DNA of 64,000 nt from Azotosporobacter soli (GTDB lineage: Bacteria; Bacillota; Negativicutes; SG130), in NCBI RefSeq assembly GCF_030542965.1, contig NZ_JAUAOA010000011.1, positions 34,888 through 98,887 on the forward strand, read 5' to 3'. Positions 7,983 to 15,731 of the stretch are shown piece after piece. The first letter of the stretch is position 1. Each line of letters begins with the position of its first letter. A program made the translations under genes and the position numbers. The notes under the pieces are model-generated. The model made no database searches and was not told the origin of the DNA. It saw only the letters and a program-made list of their open reading frames with translations.

Positions 7983-8252
7983 TTAACCGGATCGTGCATC
8001 CATTAACTGCTGCCTGCCTGCCATCGCCCACGAATTTGAAACGCGTACGATGCGGAAGGTGCTAAAATCAGAACCTCCTTCTAAGATCACGTAGGCTGCG
8101 GCGGCTGCCGACAACAGCGCTAACGTCTCTGGTGAAAGATTCGCGCTGAGGTCTGGCGCTGTCTCCGTTGGTGCAGTCGCCTGCTGGACGCGAATCTTGG
8201 TTTTTTTGCTCGGCTTCGCCTTGCTGCCGCTGAGAAAATCGAAAAATCCCAC
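7983..8252 (-). CDS. MmdD/MmdE-like small assembly subunit of the decarboxylase
   Basis: An 89-residue protein. The basic N-terminal part (MGFFDFLSGSKAKPSKKTKIRV) is not a membrane helix. The C-terminal half contains an Ala-rich segment (LALLSAAAAAYVILEGG) followed by FRIVRVSNSWAMAGRQQ, resembling the W-x-AGR tail of MmdD/MmdE/GcdD subunits that, in known complexes, holds the carboxyltransferase to the rest. GTG start at 8252 with GGAGG 8 nt upstream. It is the first gene of the five-gene operon. Together with the 50-residue protein at 6201-6353 it may form a split gamma/delta subunit. The assignment rests on one motif and on position. Confidence 0.65.
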   Translation of the reverse strand: MGFFDFLSGSKAKPSKKTKIRVQQATAPTETAPDLSANLSPETLALLSAAAAAYVILEGGSDFSTFRIVRVSNSWAMAGRQQLMDARSG

Positions 8253-8384
8253 GTGTGGTCACCTCCTTGCTGCAAACTCTACTGTCGGAAAGTAGGAATG
8301 GTGTCATAGAGGAGTAATTTGACTTTGCAAAATATTCTTCCTATTTTGGTCAGTTTGTTGTGCTGTTTCGTAATTAAAGTAATT

Positions 8385-8392
8385 TTGCGCAA
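8385..8392. promoter_or_regulatory. palindrome in the decarboxylase operon promoter region
   Basis: The gap 8253-8456 is AT-rich and holds the promoter region of the minus-strand decarboxylase operon plus the regulator's terminator. TTGCGCAA (8385-8392) is a perfect palindrome and a related CTTTGCAAAAT lies at about 8323-8333. Either could be a site for the CitB-like regulator encoded next door. Speculative. Confidence 0.25.
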
Positions 8393-8401
8393 TGAAAAAA
8401 A

Positions 8402-8444
8402 GAGGCATCGCCAAACAGGTTTTCTACCGGTTTGGCGACGCCTC
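8402..8444 (-). terminator. terminator of the two-component system genes (minus strand)
   Basis: A 15-bp stem with one mismatch (8402-8416 with 8430-8444). On the minus strand it is followed by a run of seven or more Ts (complement of A8394-8401). It starts 12 nt after the response-regulator stop and separates that unit from the decarboxylase operon. Confidence 0.88.
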
Positions 8445-8456
8445 GTCAGGAAACGC

Positions 8457-9161
8457 TTAAAAATAACGTGTGATTAGCGGACTGTTCGGATTCAGGCAAC
8501 GGTACTTATAAATCGGTCGACCGACCGAACCGTAACTGATCTCATGTTCCAACAGATCGAGCTGTTTGATGAATTCGAGATATTTGCGCATTGAAATGCG
8601 CGTCAGACCGACGAGATTGGCCAGTTCTTCGGTCGAAAAACTCTGCCCGCCAGACTGCTTGATGCGATGCCATACCGTTTGCAGCGTCTTGCGGTCGATG
8701 CCTTTCGGGACTTGTTGAGGAAAGGATTGCTCTTTGCGCTGGCGCAGCTGATCGACGTCGGATTGACGGACCGTGGGTTGGCTGGTTACCGCGGTTGCCC
8801 ACTCCCGGTAGGCGTTGAGCGATTCCTGCAGCCGTTCGAACTCAAAAGGCTTGATCAGATAATCGACTGCGCCGAGGCGCGTCGCGGCGAGGATGTGTTT
8901 TTGATCGCAGGCGGCCGAGACGACGATCGCGTCAGTCGGCAGCCCTTGCAGGCGAATGGCCGTCAGCAGTTCGATCCCGGTCTTGCCCGGCATGAAGATA
9001 TCCAAAAGAACCAGGTCGATATCATGTTCTTTGAGCAGAGCGAGCGCTTCGTCGCCGGAACGGGCGACCGCGACGACCTGAAAGCCTTCGACCAGAGCGA
9101 CATATTGTTTGTTGAATTCCGCGACCATCGGATCGTCTTCGACAATGAGTACGTTAATCAA
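8457..9161 (-). CDS. CitB/DcuR-type response regulator
   Basis: 234 residues. The receiver domain (about 1-120) has acidic residues VEDDP, phospho-acceptor Asp in LVLLDIFMPG and the conserved Lys in YLIKPF. The C-terminal half (about 155-225) is an HTH of the CitB/MalR type (FSTEELANLVGLTRISMRKYLEFI). These regulators control citrate or C4-dicarboxylate genes. The start is TTG at 9161, with GGAGG (9170-9174) 8 nt upstream; the annotatable longer frame from 9251 reads into the kinase gene. It overlaps the kinase stop by 8 nt, implying coupled translation. The adjacent decarboxylase/transporter operon is the obvious target. Confidence 0.9.
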   Translation of the reverse strand: MINVLIVEDDPMVAEFNKQYVALVEGFQVVAVARSGDEALALLKEHDIDLVLLDIFMPGKTGIELLTAIRLQGLPTDAIVVSAACDQKHILAATRLGAVDYLIKPFEFERLQESLNAYREWATAVTSQPTVRQSDVDQLRQRKEQSFPQQVPKGIDRKTLQTVWHRIKQSGGQSFSTEELANLVGLTRISMRKYLEFIKQLDLLEHEISYGSVGRPIYKYRCLNPNSPLITRYF

Positions 9162-10767
9162 TCTCGGGACCTCCTTTTTCCGGATAAGGCAGTTGGACGA
9201 CAAAGGTCGTACCGTTTGCATCACTGCGTTCGATCTGAATGTTGCCGCCAAGGCGAAGAGCGCTGTTCAGCGCCAGATGCAAACCGATGCCGCGGTTTGG
9301 CCCTTTGCTGGAAAAGCCATGGTCGAAGATGCGCGGCTGCATCGCAAGCGGAATGCCGGGGCCGCTGTCGGAAATACGAGCGGTCAGGCAGGCGTCTTGA
9401 TGCGTCAGTTCAAGGCGGATATTCTTTTCATCGGCGTCTTGCAGTGCTTCCATCGCATTATCGATCAGATTACCGAGGATTGTGATCAGATCATGCACGG
9501 TCTCTTCCGAGGCCGCCTCCGGCAGGCTCGACGCTTCCTGCAGCTGCAAAAGAACGTTGAGTTCGCGGCCGCGGCTGATCTTGCCCAGGATGAAACCGGC
9601 CAGGACAGGGTCTTTGATGCGCCGGATCACCGAACCGACTTCGACCTGATAATGCTGTGCGATCTGTGAGACATAGGGCTGGATATGGTCGAATTTTCCT
9701 AAACGAACCATGCCGAGAATGACATGCAGTTTGTTCATGAATTCATGCGTCTGCGAGCGCAGCGCTTCGGCGTAGTTTTGAATGCCGACCAGTTTCTGCG
9801 CGAGCGTTGTGATCTCGGTCATGTCGCGGAAGGTCGAAATCGCGCCGACGATCCGGCCGGAAACGCGCACCGGAACGCGGTTGGTCAGCCAGGTCACGCC
9901 GTGCAGATTCTGTTCATGATCATATTCAGGATTCCCGTTGACCAATACTTCATACAGGCGGGTATTGGGGATGCATTCCTCGACGTTTTCACCGCGAATG
10001 TCATGCCGGATGCCGACCGCGGCGAGCAATTTCATCGCGGCCGAATTGACCAGCGTAACGCGCCCCTCGCCGTCGATCGCGATCATACCTTCACGCGTAG
10101 CCTGCAGCATCGCATTTCGTTCTTCGAGCAGCTGTGCGATTTCCGAAGGTTCCAGACCGAACATCGCTTTTTTGATATGGTTGGCCAGCAGCAATGCGCC
10201 GCTCAGGCCGACGAACATGCCGAGATAAATGCCGACAAAGACGCCGGCCCGGCTTACGTCGACGGCCTGCTCGACTTCGTTCAGCAGGATGCCGACCAGA
10301 ACGACGCCGATCTGGCGTCCGTCCGGGCCGAAGACCGGAACGAAGGTGCGCAGCGAAGGGCCGAGCGAGCCGCTGGCGGTGGAGATGGTTTCCTGGCCGG
10401 CGAACGCGGGATCGGCGTCCGACAGTTCATAGACCTTGCCGATGTTTTCCGGATCGGGGTGCGATTTTCGCACGCGGTTCATGTCCATGACGGTGACGAA
10501 CTGGACATTGGCCTTCTTAAGAATCCGGTTGGCGAAAATTTGAATATCCCCTTCGTCGTCAAGTCCCGAGAGGCACTCGATGACGGTGATGGAATTGGCC
10601 ATGATGCTGGCCACCATCCGGGAACGGTCGACCAGTTCCTGATGCGTGTTGGCGGCGACCTGTTTGGAGACGATCAGGTCGGTGACCATCAGCGAAAAGG
10701 CGACGACGAGGCAGACGAAAAGACCGATCGTTACATTCAGCTTCAGGCGTTTCTTATGGTGCGGCAT
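9154..10767 (-). CDS. CitA/DcuS-type membrane sensor histidine kinase
   Basis: 537 residues. TM1 is around 12-33; the extracytoplasmic sensor (about 34-172) includes a PASTA-like CitA/DcuS fold; TM2 is about 173-197. A cytoplasmic PAS follows (about 220-320, RNAMLQATREGMIAIDGEGRVTLVN in pieces). The DHp segment has SQTHEFMNKLHVILGMV, with the phosphorylatable His in the CitA/DcuS-family H-box, and the ATPase domain ends with SDSGPGIP and GIGLHLALNSALRLGG. These kinases sense citrate, malate or fumarate outside the membrane. ATG at 10767. The gene precedes the response regulator in a two-gene unit. Confidence 0.92.
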   Translation of the reverse strand: MPHHKKRLKLNVTIGLFVCLVVAFSLMVTDLIVSKQVAANTHQELVDRSRMVASIMANSITVIECLSGLDDEGDIQIFANRILKKANVQFVTVMDMNRVRKSHPDPENIGKVYELSDADPAFAGQETISTASGSLGPSLRTFVPVFGPDGRQIGVVLVGILLNEVEQAVDVSRAGVFVGIYLGMFVGLSGALLLANHIKKAMFGLEPSEIAQLLEERNAMLQATREGMIAIDGEGRVTLVNSAAMKLLAAVGIRHDIRGENVEECIPNTRLYEVLVNGNPEYDHEQNLHGVTWLTNRVPVRVSGRIVGAISTFRDMTEITTLAQKLVGIQNYAEALRSQTHEFMNKLHVILGMVRLGKFDHIQPYVSQIAQHYQVEVGSVIRRIKDPVLAGFILGKISRGRELNVLLQLQEASSLPEAASEETVHDLITILGNLIDNAMEALQDADEKNIRLELTHQDACLTARISDSGPGIPLAMQPRIFDHGFSSKGPNRGIGLHLALNSALRLGGNIQIERSDANGTTFVVQLPYPEKGGPEID

Positions 10768-10987
10768 CGATGCGTCCTTTCTTCGTCGGCATGAAATTGC
10801 GCGAGTCGCTCGTTTGCGCGGAAACCGACAAGTGGAGAATAATGGCGAAAAACGTCAATATAGGCAAAAAGCTTCGCCGCATAAAAGCGAAATCCTGCTG
10901 CGATGCTTGGCATGCCGTTTGACGACGTCTTAAAAGGAAACGGGCAGACAATGGCTGTGAAAGGGTGAATACGGCGTTCAAACGGAT

Positions 10988-11017
10988 TCGACAAAGTGCA
11001 GAAATTTGTTTTACAAT
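10988..11017 (+). promoter_or_regulatory. sigma-A-type promoter for the SIMPL-domain gene
   Basis: -35 TCGACA (5/6) and -10 TACAAT (5/6), separated by 18 nt, 44 nt before the ATG at 11062. The 294-nt gap 10768-11061 is the divergent regulatory region between the kinase and this gene and shows nothing else convincing. Confidence 0.55.
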
Positions 11018-11061
11018 GGAGATAGTCTTGGCAACAGTCGAGACGAAAAAGGAGGAGTTTC

Positions 11062-11772
11062 ATGAAACGATATTTGAAATACGGCATTGCAATGGTGCTG
11101 GGCTTATTGCTATTTATCCCGGCAACATCGCAGGCCAGTGAAGCGAAGACGATCACGGTGCAGGGACAGGCGCAGTTTTATCTGCAGCCGGATCGCGCCG
11201 ACATCGAGATTGCGGTGCAAAGTAATGGCGCGACGCTTGCGGAAGCGCAAAACGAAAACGCGAGAATCGCGCAAGCGGTGCAAAACAAGCTGCTGGCGCT
11301 TGGCGTAGAGCGCGACCAGATCCAGACCTCGCACTTCAATGTATACCCGGTCTATAGCGATGCAAATGGCCACCGGCCGGGCGAAATTTCCGGCTATCAG
11401 GTCAGCAATGCCGTGTCGGTAAAGCTACAGGATGTTGCTTTGGTAGGGCCTGTCATTGACGGTGCATTGTCTTCCGGCGCTACGCAAATTTCCAATTTGC
11501 GTTTTGGCAAAAAGGATGAAATGCATTGGAAGCAAAGCGCGCTGCAATCGGCAGTGAAGGATGCGATGGGCAAAGCGGAAGCAATTGCCGGTGCACTTAA
11601 TCGGCCGATTATTGGGCCGCTCTCAGTAAGCGAATCGTCGGTTCATTTCGGCGGCAATGAAAACACGCGAGACTATATGATGTTTAAGGCCAGTGCCATG
11701 CGTGAAAGAACTCCGATAGAAACCGGTTTGATTCAAGTGCAGGCTACGGTGAATCTGGTAGTTGAAATCTAG
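11062..11772 (+). CDS. secreted SIMPL-domain (DUF541) protein
   Basis: 236 residues. A signal peptide (about 1-26, ending ...SQA) with a Lys-containing n-region and a Leu/Gly-rich core is followed by a SIMPL domain starting KTITVQGQAQFYLQPDRADIEIAVQ and containing the ISGYQVSNAVSVKLQD segment typical of the family. SIMPL proteins are periplasmic or surface proteins; the E. coli member affects oxidative stress tolerance, but the biochemical activity is not known. SD AAAGGAGG lies upstream of ATG 11062. Single gene between its own promoter and terminator. Confidence 0.85.
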   Translation: MKRYLKYGIAMVLGLLLFIPATSQASEAKTITVQGQAQFYLQPDRADIEIAVQSNGATLAEAQNENARIAQAVQNKLLALGVERDQIQTSHFNVYPVYSDANGHRPGEISGYQVSNAVSVKLQDVALVGPVIDGALSSGATQISNLRFGKKDEMHWKQSALQSAVKDAMGKAEAIAGALNRPIIGPLSVSESSVHFGGNENTRDYMMFKASAMRERTPIETGLIQVQATVNLVVEI

Positions 11773-11781
11773 TTCCTGTCA

Positions 11782-11819
11782 AGAGAAGAATCCTGGGGAG
11801 GATGCCAGGCTTCTTCTCT
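11782..11819 (+). terminator. intrinsic terminator after the SIMPL gene
   Basis: AGAGAAGAA (11782-11790) pairs with 11811-11819, with an inner CCTGG/CCAGG stem, followed by eight or more Ts. Confidence 0.92.
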
Positions 11820-11931
11820 TTTTTTGCGAGCGGACGGAAAACGAATGAAAAGAGCAGGGAAAAAATGTCAGATGTCGAAGTGCTCTAGGAAGAAAGTGGG
11901 AGGATGATCGAGAGAAAAAGGAGGTTTACGC

Positions 11932-13629
11932 ATGGGGAGCAAGATGAGTCTGATGAAGAAGATGTTGCTTTGTTTTTCTGCAGTGGTGTTGGTGAGTCTT
12001 CTGGCCTTTGCTTTTGTGATATACAGTACGGTTCAGATCGATAAGGCCGTAAACGAGACAAGACAGGAAGCGCTGCCGCGTCTGTTGCAGACGGCGGCGA
12101 TTGCACGGAACACGGAAAATATGTTTGCGTCACTGCGCGGCTTTCTCCTGTCTGCGGATGCCGTATCGCTCGAGAACTACCGGCGGGTGACCGCAGAGAA
12201 TGAGAAATTCAGTAAAGAACTGTTGGAAGCGGCGCGGACTGATGAAGGCAAGAAGGTCGTCGGCGAATTGATTGCGATGCAAAAAAGATATGCCGATATC
12301 GCGGAAAAACAGGTCATCGTCTTAAAGCAGGCCGGAAAAGACCAGGAAGCAATCGTGCTGATGAATGGCGAACTGACGACGTTGGGACGGGGGCTGCGGC
12401 AAAAGGCGAAAGAGTATATGGACCTGCGGGAGAATCAGATCAATAGTGCGATGCTGGCTTCTACGCAGGCCTGCAATGTGGCCAAGAGCGTCGCTTTGGG
12501 CGGCGGTGCGCTCAGCGTTCTCTTGGGACTGAGCATCGGCGCGTATACGGCGCGCAATATAGCAAGGAAGATCAGGAGCATGGCGGAGGCGGCAGAACAA
12601 ATCGCCAAAGGCGATCTGACCGTCGAGATCGAAGCGAAGAGCGGAGATGAGATCGGTCTGCTGGCCGGCTCGCTCGGTTTGATGGTGCACAGTCTGCGGA
12701 CGCTGGCGAAGGAGATGCGAAACAATGCGGATCATCTGGCGGCTTCTTCACAAGAGCTGATGAGCAGTGCGGAACAATCGGCGGACGCCGCAAACCAGGT
12801 AGCGCAATCCGTCACCGATGTGGCGGCCGGCGGCGCGGTGCAGATGACGCGGTCGGCGGAAGCGACGGAAACGGTGCGGCAGATGTCGGGCGGTATCGAG
12901 AGCATCGCGGTCAACACCACCAATGTGGCGGAAACTGCCGACCAGACAGCCGGTGCGGCCTATGAAGGAAAAATGGCGGTGGAAAAAGCTGCTGCGCAGA
13001 TGGACAATATTGAAAAAGTGGTCAATGAATCCGCGCAGATGGTCGGCAGACTGGGCGAGCGTTCCAAGACGATCGGCAAGATCGTCGATACGATTTCCGG
13101 CATCGCCTCGCAAACGAACTTGCTCGCGCTCAATGCCGCGATCGAAGCGGCGCGGGCTGGCGAACAGGGACGCGGTTTTGCCGTGGTGGCGGACGAGGTA
13201 AGGAAACTGGCGGAACAGTCGCAGGAAGCGGCCAAGCAGATCTCGGATCTGATCAATGAAATCCAAGGCGACACCGAGCTGGCGGTTTCGGCGATGGGAA
13301 GCGGAACGCAGGAGGTCAAGCGCGGCACGGAAGTCGTTGCTGCTGCCGGCGTCAGTTTTGAAAAGATCCGGCAGTTGGTCGAAAAGGTTTCGGACGAGAT
13401 GCGCGACGTGTCCGCCGCGATCGAGGAATTGGCTGGAGGCAGTCAGGCCGTGGTGCAGGCGGTGAGTGAAATCGGTGAAGTGACAAAGGATACCGCGTTG
13501 CAGACGGAGACCATCTCCGCGGCATCCGAAGAACAGTCGGCGACGATGGAAGAGATCGCGATCGCCAGCAAGACGCTGGCGAAGATGGCGGAATCGTTGC
13601 AAAGCGCTGTCGGGGTGTTCAAGACATGA
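11932..13629 (+). CDS. methyl-accepting chemotaxis protein
   Basis: 565 residues. TM1 about 9-31; four-helix-bundle (4HB_MCP-like) extracytoplasmic sensor about 32-180; TM2 about 184-206; HAMP about 206-260; long cytoplasmic signalling coiled coil to the end. The hairpin tip that binds CheA/CheW is readable as GIASQTNLLALNAAIEAARAGE. No C-terminal NWETF-type CheR docking peptide is seen. Ligand unknown. ATG at 11932 has an AAAGGAGG ribosome site. The gene stands alone between terminators. Chemotaxis and flagellar genes are not in the window. Confidence 0.95.
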   Translation: MGSKMSLMKKMLLCFSAVVLVSLLAFAFVIYSTVQIDKAVNETRQEALPRLLQTAAIARNTENMFASLRGFLLSADAVSLENYRRVTAENEKFSKELLEAARTDEGKKVVGELIAMQKRYADIAEKQVIVLKQAGKDQEAIVLMNGELTTLGRGLRQKAKEYMDLRENQINSAMLASTQACNVAKSVALGGGALSVLLGLSIGAYTARNIARKIRSMAEAAEQIAKGDLTVEIEAKSGDEIGLLAGSLGLMVHSLRTLAKEMRNNADHLAASSQELMSSAEQSADAANQVAQSVTDVAAGGAVQMTRSAEATETVRQMSGGIESIAVNTTNVAETADQTAGAAYEGKMAVEKAAAQMDNIEKVVNESAQMVGRLGERSKTIGKIVDTISGIASQTNLLALNAAIEAARAGEQGRGFAVVADEVRKLAEQSQEAAKQISDLINEIQGDTELAVSAMGSGTQEVKRGTEVVAAAGVSFEKIRQLVEKVSDEMRDVSAAIEELAGGSQAVVQAVSEIGEVTKDTALQTETISAASEEQSATMEEIAIASKTLAKMAESLQSAVGVFKT

Positions 13630-13638
13630 CTGTTTAAA

Positions 13639-13662
13639 GGAGGGCGCCGGGAGGCGCCCTCC
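13639..13662 (+). terminator. intrinsic terminator after the chemoreceptor gene
   Basis: A 10-bp GC-rich perfect stem (13639-13648 with 13653-13662), loop GGGA, followed by CTTTTT. Confidence 0.92.
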
Positions 13663-13738
13663 CTTTTTGCGATGCAAAAGGAACGACGCAAGGGGCGGAA
13701 GGAAATCACTGGTTTTATATAGAATAGGAAACAAATAA

Positions 13739-13894
13739 GTTCCTGGGAAATGCCAGGAGAACCGGGCCGACGGGAATCGGTTCTTTTAAGGGGAAATCAG
13801 AAACCGGTTACAGCTTTAGCGTGGATCAAACCCGCCATGCGAAAAACGAAGTGAGAGAGAAAGTTCTGCGATGACGCCGTCGTGCAGGCGTCGT
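13739..13894 (+). other. inverted-repeat-rich region upstream of yqeB
   Basis: The 360-nt gap 13630-13989 contains several stem-forming sequences: CCTGG-N6-CCAGG (13742-13757), GAACCG-N13-CGGTTC (13759-13783) followed by CTTTT, GCGTGG-N10-CCATGC (13819-13840), and an 8-bp hairpin at 13871-13894 followed by a T-rich stretch. They lie upstream of the sigma-54 promoter at 13925, so they are not in the leader of that transcript. They could be activator sites, terminators, or a small RNA made from another promoter. I compared them by eye with molybdenum-cofactor, purine, cobalamin and c-di-GMP riboswitch hallmarks and saw no match. Confidence 0.4.
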
Positions 13895-13924
13895 CTTTAT
13901 TATTTGTCATATGATTTTAAAACT

Positions 13925-13940
13925 TGGCAAGAAAATTGCT
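13925..13940 (+). promoter_or_regulatory. sigma-54 (-24/-12) promoter for yqeB operon
   Basis: TGGCAAGAAAATTGCT: GG and GC are separated by exactly 10 nt, close to the consensus TGGCAC-N5-TTGCW. The predicted start is about 13951, leaving a leader of about 40 nt before the yqeB ATG at 13990. A sigma-54 activator is encoded as the fifth gene of this unit. Confidence 0.75.
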
Positions 13941-13989
13941 TAACATAGCAGCAGAAGAAAAAAGGAAAGCCGGTTAGAGGAGGCTCCTG

Positions 13990-14820
13990 ATGAAGCAGCA
14001 ATTGATTTTGATTAAAGGAGCGGGCGACATGGCGAGCGGCATCGCTTGCCGCCTGTTTCATAGCGGTTTTTCTGTTGTAATGACGGATCTTGCCGCACCG
14101 ACGGTCATTCGACGTACGGTCAGTTTTGCTCAGGCGGTATTTGAGGGCAGCATGACGGTGGAAGGGATAAGGGGACGTTTGGCGGTCTTAAGCGAGATTG
14201 AAAAAGTAATCAGGGCGGGCGAAATTCCAGTCGTTGTCGATCCGGATGGCGCTGCTGCTGCGCTTTTAAAGCCCTGGGCGGTGGTAGATGCCATTTTGGC
14301 AAAAAAAAATCTGGGTACGGAGCGGATGCAGGCGGAGATTGTGATCGGCGTCGGGCCGGGGTTTACGGCCGGTGAGGATGTCGATGCCGTCATCGAAACG
14401 AAGCGGGGCCATTATCTGGGGCAGGTTATTCTGGAAGGCAGTGCGATTCCCAATACCGGCATACCGGGGGAAGTCGGCGGCTACACGATTGAGCGGGTGA
14501 TTCGTTCGCCGCGCGCCGGCGTCTTCAAAAGCGACAGGAAGATCGGCGCTTTGGTGCAGGCGGGCGACGTGCTTGGCTGGGTGGACGAAGAACCGGTATT
14601 GGCGACAATCAGCGGCGTGCTGCGCGGCTTGCTGCAGGACGGACTGAGCGTGCCGGCCGATTTCAAGATCGGCGATATCGACCCGCGCTGCGCAGTGGAA
14701 CATTGCTTTACCGTCTCGGATAAAGCGAGAGCGATCGGCGGCGGCGTATTGGAAGCGCTGCTGCGTTTGGCAAGAGAGAAACGAACGAAAAATTGGGGCG
14801 TAAAACAGGACGGGAGATAG
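13990..14820 (+). CDS. yqeB: YqeB, selenium-dependent molybdenum hydroxylase maturation protein
   Basis: 276 residues. It begins with a nucleotide-binding-like LIKGAGDMASGIACRLFHSGF segment (in pieces IKGAGDMASG), diagnostic of the EF2563/YqeB family, and ends with a biotinyl/lipoyl-like beta region (GVFKSDRKIGALVQAGDVLGWV). The family occurs with selenium-dependent molybdenum hydroxylases and is thought to help insert labile selenium or mature the cofactor; the exact step is not established. AGGAGG precedes ATG 13990. First gene of the operon yqeB-yqeC-moeA-like-mocA-regulator, with a sigma-54 promoter upstream. No selD or selA is in the window. Confidence 0.9.
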   Translation: MKQQLILIKGAGDMASGIACRLFHSGFSVVMTDLAAPTVIRRTVSFAQAVFEGSMTVEGIRGRLAVLSEIEKVIRAGEIPVVVDPDGAAAALLKPWAVVDAILAKKNLGTERMQAEIVIGVGPGFTAGEDVDAVIETKRGHYLGQVILEGSAIPNTGIPGEVGGYTIERVIRSPRAGVFKSDRKIGALVQAGDVLGWVDEEPVLATISGVLRGLLQDGLSVPADFKIGDIDPRCAVEHCFTVSDKARAIGGGVLEALLRLAREKRTKNWGVKQDGR

Positions 14821-14824
14821 AAGG

Positions 14825-15583
14825 ATGGCGCAAATCTGGCGGGATATCCTGGCGGCGCTGCCGCAGCCGAGGCTGGTCACGCTGGTCGGCGGCGGCGGCA
14901 AGACCTCGCTGCTTTATCATCTGCAGATGGTCTGTCGGCAAGAGGCTTGGCCTGCCGTGGCGACCAGCACGACGAAAATGGCGGCCGCGCCGTCACCCTG
15001 GCGTGCGTATCGCCCGGTCGGCAGCGAAGAGGAATTATGCGCGGCCGCCGCGCAGGCGGAAGAAAATGCGCTGATCGCCGAAGGCCAAGCGGCTCTGCAC
15101 GGCAAAGTTGACGGCTTGCCGCAGGAATGGATCGCCAATGCGGCTCGGCGGATGCCGGACACCTACTTTCTTGTCGAAGGAGACGGTTCTGCCGGACGGT
15201 CGCTAAAGGGACACCTGGCGCATGAACCGGTGATTCCGGGCAATAGCAGCCTGGTCATCTTCGTGCTCGGGCTCGATGCGATCGGTCAGATTCTTGATGA
15301 ACGTAGCGTGCACCGGCCGCAGCGCGTGGCGGAACTCGCCGCCCTGTCGCTCGGCGCGATCCTTGATGAGGAGCGGATCTGCGCCCTCTTGCTGCAGCCC
15401 GAGGGTTGGCTTAAGAACTGCCCGGACGGCTGTGCGCTCGTGATCTACTTGAACAAGAGCGATTTGCCGGGCGCGCAGGCAAAAGCCGCGCGTCTGGCGG
15501 CGCTTTTGAAGAAAACATGGGGCGCGCGTTTGCAGCAAGTGGTCTCCGGCAGCCTGCGCGAAGGGACGTTTTGTCTGGAATGA
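14825..15583 (+). CDS. yqeC: YqeC, putative selenium-dependent hydroxylase accessory protein
   Basis: 252 residues with an N-terminal P-loop (VGGGGKTSLLYHL, about 20-32), a TSTTKM segment and a later EGDGSAGRSLKGH motif, all typical of the YqeC family. It is predicted to be a small nucleotide-binding maturation factor for selenium-dependent molybdenum hydroxylases; no biochemical role is settled. It starts 4 nt after the yqeB stop. The next gene follows after a 148-nt gap in which I see no gene. Confidence 0.88.
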   Translation: MAQIWRDILAALPQPRLVTLVGGGGKTSLLYHLQMVCRQEAWPAVATSTTKMAAAPSPWRAYRPVGSEEELCAAAAQAEENALIAEGQAALHGKVDGLPQEWIANAARRMPDTYFLVEGDGSAGRSLKGHLAHEPVIPGNSSLVIFVLGLDAIGQILDERSVHRPQRVAELAALSLGAILDEERICALLLQPEGWLKNCPDGCALVIYLNKSDLPGAQAKAARLAALLKKTWGARLQQVVSGSLREGTFCLE

Positions 15584-15731
15584 GATCGCTAAGCGGACAT
15601 TGCATTTTCTCGTGCGCTGTGAAGCTTGAAAATAAATGCGTGAATCTAGGCGTGAACCTCGCTGCTGCACCAGAGAGTGCCGCAGAAGTAAAACGTTGCA
15701 TAAGTTTATACCTTGGCAGGAGGTAGCAGAA

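Noticed and set aside
9724..10794. 356-residue open frame on the plus strand
   Set aside because: Shadow of the CitA-type kinase gene; no ribosome site and no recognisable domain.
12748..13734. 328-residue open frame on the minus strand
   Set aside because: It lies entirely over the chemoreceptor gene in the opposite strand, has no ribosome site and a His/Arg-rich composition typical of a shadow of a GC-rich gene.
13739..13894. Molybdenum-cofactor or purine riboswitch upstream of yqeB
   Set aside because: I could not match the conserved cores of these riboswitches, and the block lies upstream of the sigma-54 start.
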